A DNA stretch of 64,000 bases from Caulobacter sp048541825. GTDB taxonomy: Bacteria > Pseudomonadota > Alphaproteobacteria > Caulobacterales > Caulobacteraceae. The DNA lies in the NCBI RefSeq assembly GCF_048541825.1, contig NZ_CP183332.1, positions 1,984,001-2,048,000 of the forward strand, written 5' to 3'. Shown here one piece after another: positions 37,818-46,138 of the stretch (its first letter is position 1; each line of letters begins with the position of its first letter). The notes under the pieces were generated by a model. The model did no database searches and was not told the origin of the DNA. It was given only the letters and a program-made list of their open reading frames with translations. The position numbers and the translations under genes are program-made.

Positions 37818-38432
37818 ATGACCTCGTTCGCTCCGTCTTCCGCCCTCGTCGTGAGGCGTAAAACCCGCCCTCGCCGGCGCAAGTCGGTTCGTGTGCTTAG
37901 GCTTGCCCTGCCCGCGATCGCCGTGATCGTCGGCGGCGCGATCGCAACCCAGGCGGCGATAAGGGCCGCCGAGGCCAAGGCCTCCAGCGTCATCGCCGCC
38001 GCGCCCTTGCGGATGGAAAATCCGCGCTTTTCGGGCGCCATGAAGGATGGCCGCACGTTCCTGATCGTCGCCACCGCCGCCGTCCGCGACAAGGTCGACC
38101 CCAACAAGATTGCCCTGGAATCCCCGCAACTGACGCGTGGCTACGGGTCGGACAACCCAACCCAGGTCGTGGCAAGGCTGGGCAATTACGACGAGTCAAA
38201 AGGCGCCCTGCTGCTGACGGGCGACGTCCAGATCCAGAATGGCGACGGCTACGCGTTCAGGACCGAAAAGGCCGTGATCGATACGAGCACCGGCGAGGTC
38301 ATGGGCGACTCCGGCGTGCGCGGCGCGGCCTCCGGCAACCAGGTGCAGGCCGACAGCTACTCGGTGTCCGACAAGGGCGACCGGGTGATCTTCAAGGGTC
38401 GGGTGCGCTCGCGCCTCAATCCCGGCAATTGA
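37818..38432 (+). CDS. LptC-like periplasmic lipid-export protein
   Basis: 204 residues: a short basic cytoplasmic start (RRKTRPRRRKS), one membrane segment (about 28-47), and a periplasmic beta-rich domain with the pattern of LptC (AMKDGRTFLIVATAA, GDVQIQNGDGYAFRTEKAVID, GDRVIFKGRVRSRLNP). LptC joins the LptFG inner-membrane complex to the periplasmic bridge for LPS. Here it is the first gene of the sphingolipid locus, not next to kdsC/lptA/lptB as the LPS copy usually is, and LptF- and LptG-like genes lie 12 kb away in the same locus. I infer a role in moving ceramide lipids rather than LPS. Confidence 0.82.
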   Translation: MTSFAPSSALVVRRKTRPRRRKSVRVLRLALPAIAVIVGGAIATQAAIRAAEAKASSVIAAAPLRMENPRFSGAMKDGRTFLIVATAAVRDKVDPNKIALESPQLTRGYGSDNPTQVVARLGNYDESKGALLLTGDVQIQNGDGYAFRTEKAVIDTSTGEVMGDSGVRGAASGNQVQADSYSVSDKGDRVIFKGRVRSRLNPGN

Positions 38433-38451
38433 TCGGGCCGGCGCAACGCTC

Positions 38452-39615
38452 ATGAGCCCCGTCAGGTCCGCGCCCTCCAGGCCCAAGGTCTGCTTTCTCT
38501 ACATCGCCCAGACGCATCAGATCCTGCACAGCCTGCCCATCGCTGTCGCCCTGGCCAGGGGCTGGCCCGGGATCGAGGTCGAGATCGCCGCCACCACCCA
38601 GGAACACCTCGACTACGCCCGCCAGCTTCTGGACGCCCTTGGCGGCGCGCCCATCGCCTCGCGCCTGCTGCCGCCGGCCTGGCTGCGCGGCGTGCGCCTG
38701 AAGGAGGCCTCGACGCCGCCCAAGGCGCTGATGCTGGCCGCCAACGCCATGGCCCTGGGCAAGATGGACGCCATCGTCACGCCCGAGCGCACCACGGCCC
38801 TGCTGCGCAAGTTCGGCGTTCGCAAATCCATGCTGGTCTACACCCAGCACGGCGCGGGGGACCGCGGCGGCGTGTTCGAGCCACGGCTGCGCCTGTTCGA
38901 TCTCGTCATGGCCGCCGGCCCCAAGCAGCGCGACCGCATGGTCGAGGGCGGCTGGGTGAAGCCGGAAAACTGTGCCATGGTCGGCTATCCCAAGTTCGAC
39001 ATCATCGACGCCCTGCCCGGCTCGCCGATGCCGGTCTTCCCCGGCGCCAAACCCCTCGTGGTCTATAATCCGCACTTCCACGCCACGCTGGGCTCGTGGC
39101 CGCGCTTTGGCGTCAAGGTGCTGGAGCAGTTCGCGGCCGACGACCGCTTCAACCTGATCTTCGCGCCGCACATCCGGCTGTTCGACGGCGCCAGTCCGGC
39201 CATGCTGGAGAGCCTGGCGCCCTTCCGCGACCACCCCCGCATCCATATCGACCTGGGCGGACCCGCCGCCATCGACATGACCTATACCCGCGCGGCCGAC
39301 ATCTATCTGGGTGACGTCTCCAGCCAGGTCTACGAGTTCCTGCGCACGCCCAAGCCGTGCCTGTTTCTCAATCCCGGCCAGGTCGCCTGGCAGGGCGATG
39401 AAAGCTTCCACCACTGGCAGTACGGCCCGGTGCTGGCCTCGGTCGATGGCCTGACAGACGCCGTCGAGGCCGCCCGGCGGGGTCATGGCGACTATGTCGA
39501 TATCCAGAAAAGCGGCTTCGCCGAGAGCTTTGACCTGACGGCCACGCCGTCGTCCGAACGCGCCGCCCGCGCCATCGCCGAGCGGGTCCTGGCGCGGATT
39601 TCCAAAGCCGCATGA
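38452..39615 (+). CDS. CDP-glycerol glycerophosphotransferase-like protein
   Basis: 387 residues with two Rossmann-like halves in the manner of TagB/TagF-type polymerases and GT-B glycosyltransferases. Stretches such as VYTQHGAGDR, VGYPKFDI, VVYNPHFHATLGSW, IFAPHIRLF and DIYLGDVSSQVYEFL match the glycerophosphotransferase signatures, including the two His-containing motifs. These enzymes transfer glycerol phosphate from CDP-glycerol. In this locus it could add a phosphoglycerol-type unit to a ceramide headgroup; that is inference. It overlaps the flippase gene by four bases. Confidence 0.75.
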   Translation: MSPVRSAPSRPKVCFLYIAQTHQILHSLPIAVALARGWPGIEVEIAATTQEHLDYARQLLDALGGAPIASRLLPPAWLRGVRLKEASTPPKALMLAANAMALGKMDAIVTPERTTALLRKFGVRKSMLVYTQHGAGDRGGVFEPRLRLFDLVMAAGPKQRDRMVEGGWVKPENCAMVGYPKFDIIDALPGSPMPVFPGAKPLVVYNPHFHATLGSWPRFGVKVLEQFAADDRFNLIFAPHIRLFDGASPAMLESLAPFRDHPRIHIDLGGPAAIDMTYTRAADIYLGDVSSQVYEFLRTPKPCLFLNPGQVAWQGDESFHHWQYGPVLASVDGLTDAVEAARRGHGDYVDIQKSGFAESFDLTATPSSERAARAIAERVLARISKAA

Positions 39616-40970
39616 CCGCCGAACGCTCCGTCTTCGCCCGCGTCCTGGCCAATGCCGGGACCCTGCTGGGCGGCCGCACGGTCAACGCCATTGTCGGCCT
39701 GGCCTATATTGCCCTGACCGCCCGGGGCCTTGACCCGGCCCAGATGGGCGTCCTGTACCTGATCACCACCTTCGCCCAGTTCCTGGGCGAGGTGGTCAAG
39801 TTCCAGTCCTGGCAGACGGTCCTGCAATATGGCGCCGAGCCCCTGCTCAAGAACGACCGCCAGGGCTTTCAGCAGGTGGTGCGCTTTTCGCTGTTTCTGG
39901 ACCTGAGCAGCGGCCTGGTCGGCGTGACGCTGGGCGTGGTCGGCGCCCTGCTGTTCGGCTCGCTGCTGGGCTGGTCGCGGGACCTCGCGCCCGCCGCGGC
40001 GCTCTACGCCCTGACCATCGCGGTCATGACCTCGGCGACGTCGGTGGGCCTGCTGCGCCTGTTCGACAAGTTCCGCTATCTGGCCGGCGAGCAGGCGGTC
40101 AGCTCGATCGTGCGGCTGGTGGGCGCGGGCATCGCGTTCGCCCTGCACGCGCCGCTGTGGGCGTTCCTGCTGGCCTGGGCGGCCGGCCCGCTGGCCTCAT
40201 TCCTCTATGTCGGCGCCATCGCCTGGCGTGAGCTTGCCCAGCGCAGGATGCTGGATGGCTTCAGGCTGATCGGTCCGCTGGGCGAGGGCCTGCCCGGGGT
40301 GTGGAAATTTGCCTGGGCGACCAATTTCAGCAGCAGCCTGGATGTGGCCTTCACCCACGTCATAACCCTGATGGTCGGTTCGCTGCTGGGCCCTACCCAG
40401 GCGGCGCTGTGGCGAATCGGCCGCCAGGTGGCCGACGGCATGGCCAAGCCGGCCCGGCTGGTGGTCCCGGCGCTCTATCCCGAACTGGCCAAGCTCCGCG
40501 CGCTCGGCGGCGACGCGGCGATGCGCAAGCTGGCCGGACAGGTCGCCCTGCTGGGCGGCGCGGTGGCCGGTCTCCTGCTGCTGGTCACCACCCTGTTCGG
40601 CAAGCCCCTGCTGAGCCTGATCATGGGCGAGGCCTATGTCGGGGCGTCCGGCGTGATGACCTGGCAGGTGACCGCCGCCGCCATCGGCGTGCTGGCCCTG
40701 CCCCTGGAGCCGATGCTGGTCTCGATGCGCGCCGCGGGCGCCGCCCTGCGGGTCCGGATGGTGGTCAGCGTGGTGTTTCTTCTGGCGCTGGCGCCGCTGG
40801 TCAAGCTGTTCGGGATGAACGGCGCCGGCGCCGCGCTGGTCGGCGCGGCAATCGCCATGGCCATCGGGATGTTTCTGACACTCCGCCTGCGCCTTGCGCG
40901 ATCGTCCGTCCTCAGTGACAACGAACCCTCTTGCGCCGATGACGCAAACGACGCCAAAGGCGGCAGGTGA
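39612..40970 (+). CDS. Wzx/MATE-like polysaccharide or lipid flippase
   Basis: 452 residues with twelve to fourteen hydrophobic helices and the start AGTLLGGRTVNAIVGLAYIA typical of the polysaccharide transporter (PST/Wzx) family. Members flip lipid-linked sugars or lipids across the inner membrane. Position between the glycerophosphotransferase-like gene and the acyl-AMP ligase, with overlaps at both ends, places it in the sphingolipid operon, so a role in flipping a ceramide lipid is plausible but unproven. The C-terminus is charged and cytoplasmic. Confidence 0.85.
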   Translation: MTAERSVFARVLANAGTLLGGRTVNAIVGLAYIALTARGLDPAQMGVLYLITTFAQFLGEVVKFQSWQTVLQYGAEPLLKNDRQGFQQVVRFSLFLDLSSGLVGVTLGVVGALLFGSLLGWSRDLAPAAALYALTIAVMTSATSVGLLRLFDKFRYLAGEQAVSSIVRLVGAGIAFALHAPLWAFLLAWAAGPLASFLYVGAIAWRELAQRRMLDGFRLIGPLGEGLPGVWKFAWATNFSSSLDVAFTHVITLMVGSLLGPTQAALWRIGRQVADGMAKPARLVVPALYPELAKLRALGGDAAMRKLAGQVALLGGAVAGLLLLVTTLFGKPLLSLIMGEAYVGASGVMTWQVTAAAIGVLALPLEPMLVSMRAAGAALRVRMVVSVVFLLALAPLVKLFGMNGAGAALVGAAIAMAIGMFLTLRLRLARSSVLSDNEPSCADDANDAKGGR

Positions 40971-42676
40971 TGATGATGACTCCGACTGGCGCCGCGCGAA
41001 CGGTTCGTTTCGCTGATTTCCCCACCCTGACGGCCGCGCTCGACTTCGCGGCTCAGGGCGAGACGGGTGTGAACCTCTATTCGCTGCGCGGCGAACTGGT
41101 CGAGGCCCTGCCCTATGCCCGTCTGCGCGAACAGGCGATGGAGCTGGCCCAGCGCCTGCTGGCCGCCGGCGCCCGGCCCGGCGACAGCGTCGGCCTGATC
41201 GCCGAAACCGACGCCGACTTCGTCCGCGCCTTCTTCGCCTGCCAGTACGCCGGCCTGCCGCCCGCGCCCCTGCCCCTGCCCGCGCCGCTGGGCGGTCGCG
41301 AGGCCTATATCGCGCAGATCGCCCGCATGCTGGCCTCGGCCAAGGCCTCGGTCCTGATCGGCCCGAGCTCGATGGCCGCCTGGCTGCCCGAGATCGCCGC
41401 CAAGCAGCCGCTGAGCTTCGCCGGGACCCTGGCCGACCTCCCAGCCGCCGCTGGCGCCGAGCTGCCGGTCATCGAGCCTGATCGCACCTGCTATCTGCAG
41501 TTCTCGTCAGGCAGCACCCGTTTCCCGACCGGCGTGGTGGTCACCCACCGCGCCCTGATGGCCAACGCCCAGGCCATCACCCGTGACGGCCTGAAGGTTC
41601 TCCCCACCGACCGCGCCATCTCGTGGCTGCCGCTCTATCACGACATGGGTCTGATCGGCTTCCTGCTGAGCCCGATGACCAGCCAGATGACGGTGGACCT
41701 GCTGCCGACCGGCTCCTTCGTACGCCAGCCGCTGATGTGGCTGGACCTGATGACCAAGAACGGCGGCACCATCAGCTACAGCCCCACCTTCGGCTATGAG
41801 CTGTGCGCCCGCCGGGCCGAGGCCGCCTCGATCGAGCATCTGGACCTGTCGGGCTGGCGCAGCGCCGGCCTGGGCGGCGACATGATCCGCACCGGCCCGC
41901 TGCGCGCCTTCGCCGAGCGCTTCAAGGCCGTGGGCTTCTCCGACAGCGCCTTTGTCGCCAGCTACGGCATGGCCGAGGCCACCCTGGCCCTGTCGATGTC
42001 ACCGCTGGGCCAGGGCCTGAAGGTCGAGACCCTGGACGTCGAGCAGCTGGAACAGGGCCTGGCGGTCATCACCGCCGACACCGATCGCGCCCGCGACTTC
42101 GCTCGCAACGGCCCCGTCCTGCCTCACCATGAACTGGAAGTCCGGGGCCAGGACGGCGCGGTCCTGCCCGAGCGCGGCGTGGGCCGGATCTACGCCCGCG
42201 GACCTAGCCTGATGCGGGAATATTTCGAGCAGCCCGAAGAGACCGCCCGCGTGCTCTCGGCCGATGGCTGGCTGGATACCGGCGACCTTGGCTATCTGAT
42301 CGACGGCGAGATCGTCATCACCGGGCGCGGCAAGGACCTGATCATCCTCAACGGCCGCAACATCTGGCCGCAGGACCTGGAATGGACCGCCGAGGCCGAG
42401 ATCGAGAGCCTGCGCAGCGGCGACGTCGCGGCGTTCTCCACGCCCGGCGAAGGCGAGGAGGTCGTGGTCGTCCTGGTCCAGGCGCGCGGCGGCGATCCCG
42501 AGACCCGCAAGGCCCTGGCCGAACAGGTCGCCACGGTCCTGCGCCTGCGCCACAGCGTCGAGACCCAGGTGCATCTGGTCGGCGCCCACGCCCTGCCCCA
42601 GACCTCGTCAGGCAAGCTGAGCCGCTCCAAGGCCAAGGCGGCCTTCCTGGCGGGCGCCTACGCCGAGCGCGCCTGA
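40970..42676 (+). CDS. fatty acyl-AMP ligase / acyl-ACP synthetase of sphingolipid synthesis
   Basis: 568 residues, an AMP-binding enzyme of the FAAL branch: ATP loop QFSSGSTRFPTGVVVTH (about 180), SWLPLYHDMGLIGFLL, GDLGYLIDGEIVITGRGKDL and the C-terminal lysine region QTSSGKLSRSK. FAALs activate fatty acids to acyl-AMP and load them onto an acyl carrier protein. The ACP gene 1 kb downstream, next to spt, is the likely partner, giving acyl-ACP for serine palmitoyltransferase. Several starts lie together (GTG 40967, ATG 40970, 40973, 40976); 40970 gives a TGATG overlap with the flippase stop. Confidence 0.88.
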   Translation: MMMTPTGAARTVRFADFPTLTAALDFAAQGETGVNLYSLRGELVEALPYARLREQAMELAQRLLAAGARPGDSVGLIAETDADFVRAFFACQYAGLPPAPLPLPAPLGGREAYIAQIARMLASAKASVLIGPSSMAAWLPEIAAKQPLSFAGTLADLPAAAGAELPVIEPDRTCYLQFSSGSTRFPTGVVVTHRALMANAQAITRDGLKVLPTDRAISWLPLYHDMGLIGFLLSPMTSQMTVDLLPTGSFVRQPLMWLDLMTKNGGTISYSPTFGYELCARRAEAASIEHLDLSGWRSAGLGGDMIRTGPLRAFAERFKAVGFSDSAFVASYGMAEATLALSMSPLGQGLKVETLDVEQLEQGLAVITADTDRARDFARNGPVLPHHELEVRGQDGAVLPERGVGRIYARGPSLMREYFEQPEETARVLSADGWLDTGDLGYLIDGEIVITGRGKDLIILNGRNIWPQDLEWTAEAEIESLRSGDVAAFSTPGEGEEVVVVLVQARGGDPETRKALAEQVATVLRLRHSVETQVHLVGAHALPQTSSGKLSRSKAKAAFLAGAYAERA

Positions 42677-42678
42677 CC

Positions 42679-43623
42679 ATGAGCCGGGGTGTCGTTGCGG
42701 TCACCGGCGCCACCGGTTTCCTGGGTCGTCACCTTGTCCGCGCCCTGGTTGCGGACGGCTGGACCGTGCGGGTTCTGTCCCGTCGTGACATCATCGATCC
42801 GGACTGGCAGGGGCTGGAGCCCCGGATCGTCATCGGCGGCCTTTCGGATCGCGCCGCCCTGGACCGGCTCTGCGCGGGCGCGACCCTGGTCATCCATGTC
42901 GCGGGCCTGATCAAGGCGCGGTCGCGGGCGGACTTTGATCGCACCAATGTTGACGGCTCCCGGGATGTGGCCCTGGCCGCACGAGCTGCAGGCGCGCGGC
43001 TCGTACTCGTCTCCAGCCTGGCGGCGCGGGAGCCGTCGCTGTCGGACTATGCCGCCAGCAAGCGCGGCGGCGAGGAGGCGGCGCGGGAGGTAATCGGCGA
43101 CAGCCTGACCATCGTCCGCCCGCCGGCCATCTATGGGCCAGGCGACATGGAAACCCTGGGCCTGTTCAAGGCGGCCCAGACCGCGCCGTTCCTGCCGGCG
43201 CTCGATCCCGCCGCCCGAATCGCCATGATCCATGTCGAGGACGCCGTCGCCGCGATCGCGGGTCTGGCCATCGATCACCGGCCTGGGGTCTTCGCCCTGT
43301 CGGACGCGCGCACGGACGGATACAGCTGGACCGAGGTGATGACTGCGGCCGCGCGCGCGGTGGGCAAAGCGCCCTACATCGCCCGCGTGCCCACATGGCT
43401 CATCAGCGCCCTGGCGCAACTGTCCGAAGGCGTATCACTCGCCAATGGGAAGATTTCGATTTTCACGACTGGCAAAGCGCGCGAAATGCTCCATTTGGAT
43501 TGGAGCGTCTCGGACAGCGAAAGTCTTCCCAGCGCTATCGCTCCGCGATACGGGATCGACTCAGGTTTCGCCCAAAGCGTGCAATGGTACCGCGCAAAGG
43601 GATTTTTAGTTTCTATGGACTGA
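42679..43623 (+). CDS. cerR: NAD-dependent reductase CerR (3-oxo-sphinganine/ceramide reductase)
   Basis: A 314-residue extended short-chain dehydrogenase. The Rossmann motif TGATGFLGRHL is at about 9-19, and the active-site YAASK and upstream Ser (VLVSSLAA) are present. In Caulobacter the equivalent protein reduces the 3-keto group in bacterial ceramide synthesis, after N-acylation. It starts two bases after the acyl-AMP ligase stop. The 91-base gap before acp holds a possible promoter. The specific function rests on locus context. Confidence 0.82.
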   Translation: MSRGVVAVTGATGFLGRHLVRALVADGWTVRVLSRRDIIDPDWQGLEPRIVIGGLSDRAALDRLCAGATLVIHVAGLIKARSRADFDRTNVDGSRDVALAARAAGARLVLVSSLAAREPSLSDYAASKRGGEEAAREVIGDSLTIVRPPAIYGPGDMETLGLFKAAQTAPFLPALDPAARIAMIHVEDAVAAIAGLAIDHRPGVFALSDARTDGYSWTEVMTAAARAVGKAPYIARVPTWLISALAQLSEGVSLANGKISIFTTGKAREMLHLDWSVSDSESLPSAIAPRYGIDSGFAQSVQWYRAKGFLVSMD

Positions 43624-43671
43624 TTGTAGCAGCCAATTTTGACAGAAATCCGACAATGAGGCTGTTACAAT
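43623..43671 (+). promoter_or_regulatory. possible promoter and operator of acp-spt
   Basis: A TTGACA (43639-43644) is followed at 16-18 bases by GCTGTTAC, partly resembling the Caulobacter sigma-73 -10 element. An inverted repeat, ATTGTAGCAGCC (43623-43634) against GGCTGTTACAAT (43660-43671), matching at 11 of 12 positions, flanks the -35 and covers the -10, as expected for a repressor site. The acp start follows 43 bases later. Not tested. Confidence 0.45.
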
Positions 43672-43714
43672 TGGAGCCAGTCAGACCCGCTAACGGGGGT
43701 TTCAGCGAGTCGAT

Positions 43715-43966
43715 ATGAAAGCGGTTACAGATCTTACCTTGCGTGAAATCGGCTTGGCGGCGTCCTCGGTGCTGGGACGCACCGTTGAGGTTGCCGACGA
43801 GACGCATATCGGCCGTGACCTTCAGGTCGACTCCCTGGCTCTGATGAACATCATCATGGAGCTGGAAGACGCGTTCGACATCTCGATCCCGCTTGATCAT
43901 CTGGCCTCGGTCGAAACGGTGGGCGACTTGTCCAATCTGATAAAAGATCTTCGGAATAAGGGATAA
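43715..43966 (+). CDS. acyl carrier protein for sphingolipid synthesis
   Basis: 83 residues with the phosphopantetheine serine in VDSLALM (about residues 37-43) and the four-helix ACP pattern. It is not the fatty-acid-synthesis ACP, being more divergent and lying next to spt (two bases between stop and start). It presumably carries the acyl chain activated by the acyl-AMP ligase and presents it to serine palmitoyltransferase. Confidence 0.92.
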   Translation: MKAVTDLTLREIGLAASSVLGRTVEVADETHIGRDLQVDSLALMNIIMELEDAFDISIPLDHLASVETVGDLSNLIKDLRNKG

Positions 43967-43968
43967 CT

Positions 43969-45186
43969 ATGGGGCTGTTCGACAAACATCTCGGCTACCG
44001 CGATGCCTATCAAGCGATCCGGGCAGCCGGGGCCGACCCCTTCAACGTCCGACTCGATGCGGTAGTTTCACCGACTGAGGGCGTTATCGACGGCCGACCC
44101 ACGATCCTGCTGGGCACCAACAACTATCTTGGTCTGACCTTCGACGCCGAAAGCATCGCGGCCTCGGTCAAGGCGGTGCAGGAGCGGGGCACCGGAACGA
44201 CCGGTTCGCGGATCGCGAACGGCAGTTTCGAGGCGCATGTCGAGCTCGAACAGGCCCTGGCCAAGTTCTATCGCCGCAAGCACGCCATGGTGTTCACGAC
44301 CGGCTATCAGGCCAATCTGGGCGTTCTGTCGACCCTGGTGGGTCGCGGCGACCACCTGATCCTGGACGCCGACAGCCACGCCAGCATCTATGACGGTTCG
44401 CGCCTGGGCCACGCCGAGGTCATCCGCTTCCGCCACAACGACCCCGAAGACCTCTACAAGCGCCTGCGCCGCATGAAGGACATGCCCGGCGAGCGCCTGA
44501 TCGTGGTCGAAGGCATCTATTCGATGATCGGCGACACCGCGCTGCTCAAGGAAATCGCCGCTGTGAAGCGCGAACTGGGCGGCTACCTGCTGGTCGATGA
44601 AGCCCACTCGATGGGCGTGCTGGGCGAGAACGGTCGCGGCCTGGCCGAACAGGAAGGCGTCGAGGACGATGTCGACTTCGTGGTCGGCACCTTCTCCAAG
44701 AGCCTGGGCGCCATCGGCGGCTTCTGCGTGAGCAACATGGACGACTTCGACGTCATGCGCGTCGTCTGCCGTCCCTACATGTTCACCGCCTCGCTGCCGC
44801 CGGCCGTGGTCAGTTCGACCCTGGTTGCGCTGCGGCGCCTGGAAGAAATGCCGGAGCTGCGCCATCGCCTGATGGCCAACGCCCGTCGCCTCTATGACGG
44901 CCTGACCGAGCTGGGCTTCCAGACCGGCCCGACCGCCAGCCCGATCGTGGCCATCACCATGCCCGACCAGGAACGCGCGATCGGCATGTGGAACGCCCTG
45001 CTGCAGAACGGCGTCTATCTGAACCTGGCCCTGCCGCCAGCCACGCCCGACAGCCGCCCGCTGCTGCGCACCAGCGTCAGCGCGGCCCATACCGACGAGC
45101 AGCTCGAAAAGGTCCTGTCCGTCTTCGCCGAAATCGGGGCCGCCATGGGCCTGATCGACACCCAGCGCCAGCGCGTTTCCGCCTGA
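43969..45186 (+). CDS. spt: serine palmitoyltransferase
   Basis: A 405-residue alpha-oxoamine synthase that condenses serine with an acyl thioester to 3-oxosphinganine, the first step of sphingolipid synthesis. Features: GTNNYLGLTFD, GTGTTGSRIANGSFEAH, the PLP Asp and His in LLVDEAHSMGVLG, and the PLP lysine in GTFSKSLGAIGGF. It is soluble, as bacterial SPTs are. The neighbouring ACP, acyl-AMP ligase, CerR and bCerS genes separate it from BioF and KBL. It converges with cpgA. Confidence 0.95.
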   Translation: MGLFDKHLGYRDAYQAIRAAGADPFNVRLDAVVSPTEGVIDGRPTILLGTNNYLGLTFDAESIAASVKAVQERGTGTTGSRIANGSFEAHVELEQALAKFYRRKHAMVFTTGYQANLGVLSTLVGRGDHLILDADSHASIYDGSRLGHAEVIRFRHNDPEDLYKRLRRMKDMPGERLIVVEGIYSMIGDTALLKEIAAVKRELGGYLLVDEAHSMGVLGENGRGLAEQEGVEDDVDFVVGTFSKSLGAIGGFCVSNMDDFDVMRVVCRPYMFTASLPPAVVSSTLVALRRLEEMPELRHRLMANARRLYDGLTELGFQTGPTASPIVAITMPDQERAIGMWNALLQNGVYLNLALPPATPDSRPLLRTSVSAAHTDEQLEKVLSVFAEIGAAMGLIDTQRQRVSA

Positions 45187-45208
45187 CGCCGGTCGAGGGC
45201 CGGGGCGG

Positions 45209-46138
45209 CTAAGCCTCGGCCTTTCGCGCCTTCTGGGCGCGCCAAAGATCCCACAGCACCCCCGGCGCGGCCAGCACCGGATGCTTCTCGCGCCACGGCG
45301 TGAGCGGCACGGCTACGCCCGTATGGCGCTCGATTTTCCACGCCGCATAACGGGCCGCACCCTCGAAGGTGAAGGCGGCCTTGATCAGCCGAGCCACGTT
45401 CAGGGACTTGCCCATCCGGCGGCGCACCTGCCAGGCGCGACCGAAACGGACCCGCGCCTCTTCGGTCAGATTGGGCTGGACGGATCCACGCGTTAGAATG
45501 TCGAGAAGCCCCTGTTCGCGCCAGCAGGCGACCAGCAGACGATCATAGCGCGCAGCGTCGAAGGCCAGGATCGACTGCTCGCGACCGCCGCGCTCGACGC
45601 GGAACTCGGCCTTGTAGGTCTGCTGGAACAGGGCCGACCAATAGGCCTCTGATGGGCCTTCGACCGGTCCCAGCGCCGCCGCAAACCGCGCGGCCGAGTG
45701 GGCGGCCTCGGCAACGGCGTTGATCACGACAGGCTCGATCTCGGCGCTCGAAGACCAGACCAGGGCCGAGGGCTGGACGAAACGCGTCCAGATCGTGGTG
45801 TCGATCTCACGCCCCCGCGCCGCCAGTGCGAACTGCGCCAGGGTCATGGACGCGACCTTGGCGCGCAGGGTTCGCCCGTCGTGCTCGACCTCGTGATAAC
45901 TGACGTCCGGCCAAAGCTTGCGGCCGACCACACCGCGCCAGCCGAGTCGGGCCTGGCTGGTCAGCACATAGAAATCCATGACGCCGTCGAGATCGCCGGT
46001 GCGCAGGACAGAGCCGTAGAACAGCACGGCCACGGGGTTTTCAAAGGCGGTGACCAGCTGGCGGGCGAAGGCGACGGCATGCGGCGGCGCAGGGGCGCGC
46101 AACTCGGCCTCGACCATCGCCAGCACGGGGCTGGTCAT
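45209..46138 (-). CDS. cpgA: CpgA-like nucleotidyltransferase (Tam41-like)
   Basis: A 309-residue protein with a nucleotidyltransferase start: FYGSVLRTGDLDGVMDFYVL at residues 40-59, that is G42-S43 followed by Asp51 and Asp55. The following stretch (KLWPDVSYHEV, and IWTRFVQPSALVW) resembles the Tam41 family of mitochondrial phosphatidate cytidylyltransferases. In Caulobacter, cpgA-C are needed for ceramide phosphoglycerate. A cytidylyltransferase acting on ceramide-1-phosphate would supply CDP-ceramide; that reaction is my inference. It overlaps cpgB by four bases. Confidence 0.72.
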   Translation of the reverse strand: MTSPVLAMVEAELRAPAPPHAVAFARQLVTAFENPVAVLFYGSVLRTGDLDGVMDFYVLTSQARLGWRGVVGRKLWPDVSYHEVEHDGRTLRAKVASMTLAQFALAARGREIDTTIWTRFVQPSALVWSSSAEIEPVVINAVAEAAHSAARFAAALGPVEGPSEAYWSALFQQTYKAEFRVERGGREQSILAFDAARYDRLLVACWREQGLLDILTRGSVQPNLTEEARVRFGRAWQVRRRMGKSLNVARLIKAAFTFEGAARYAAWKIERHTGVAVPLTPWREKHPVLAAPGVLWDLWRAQKARKAEA

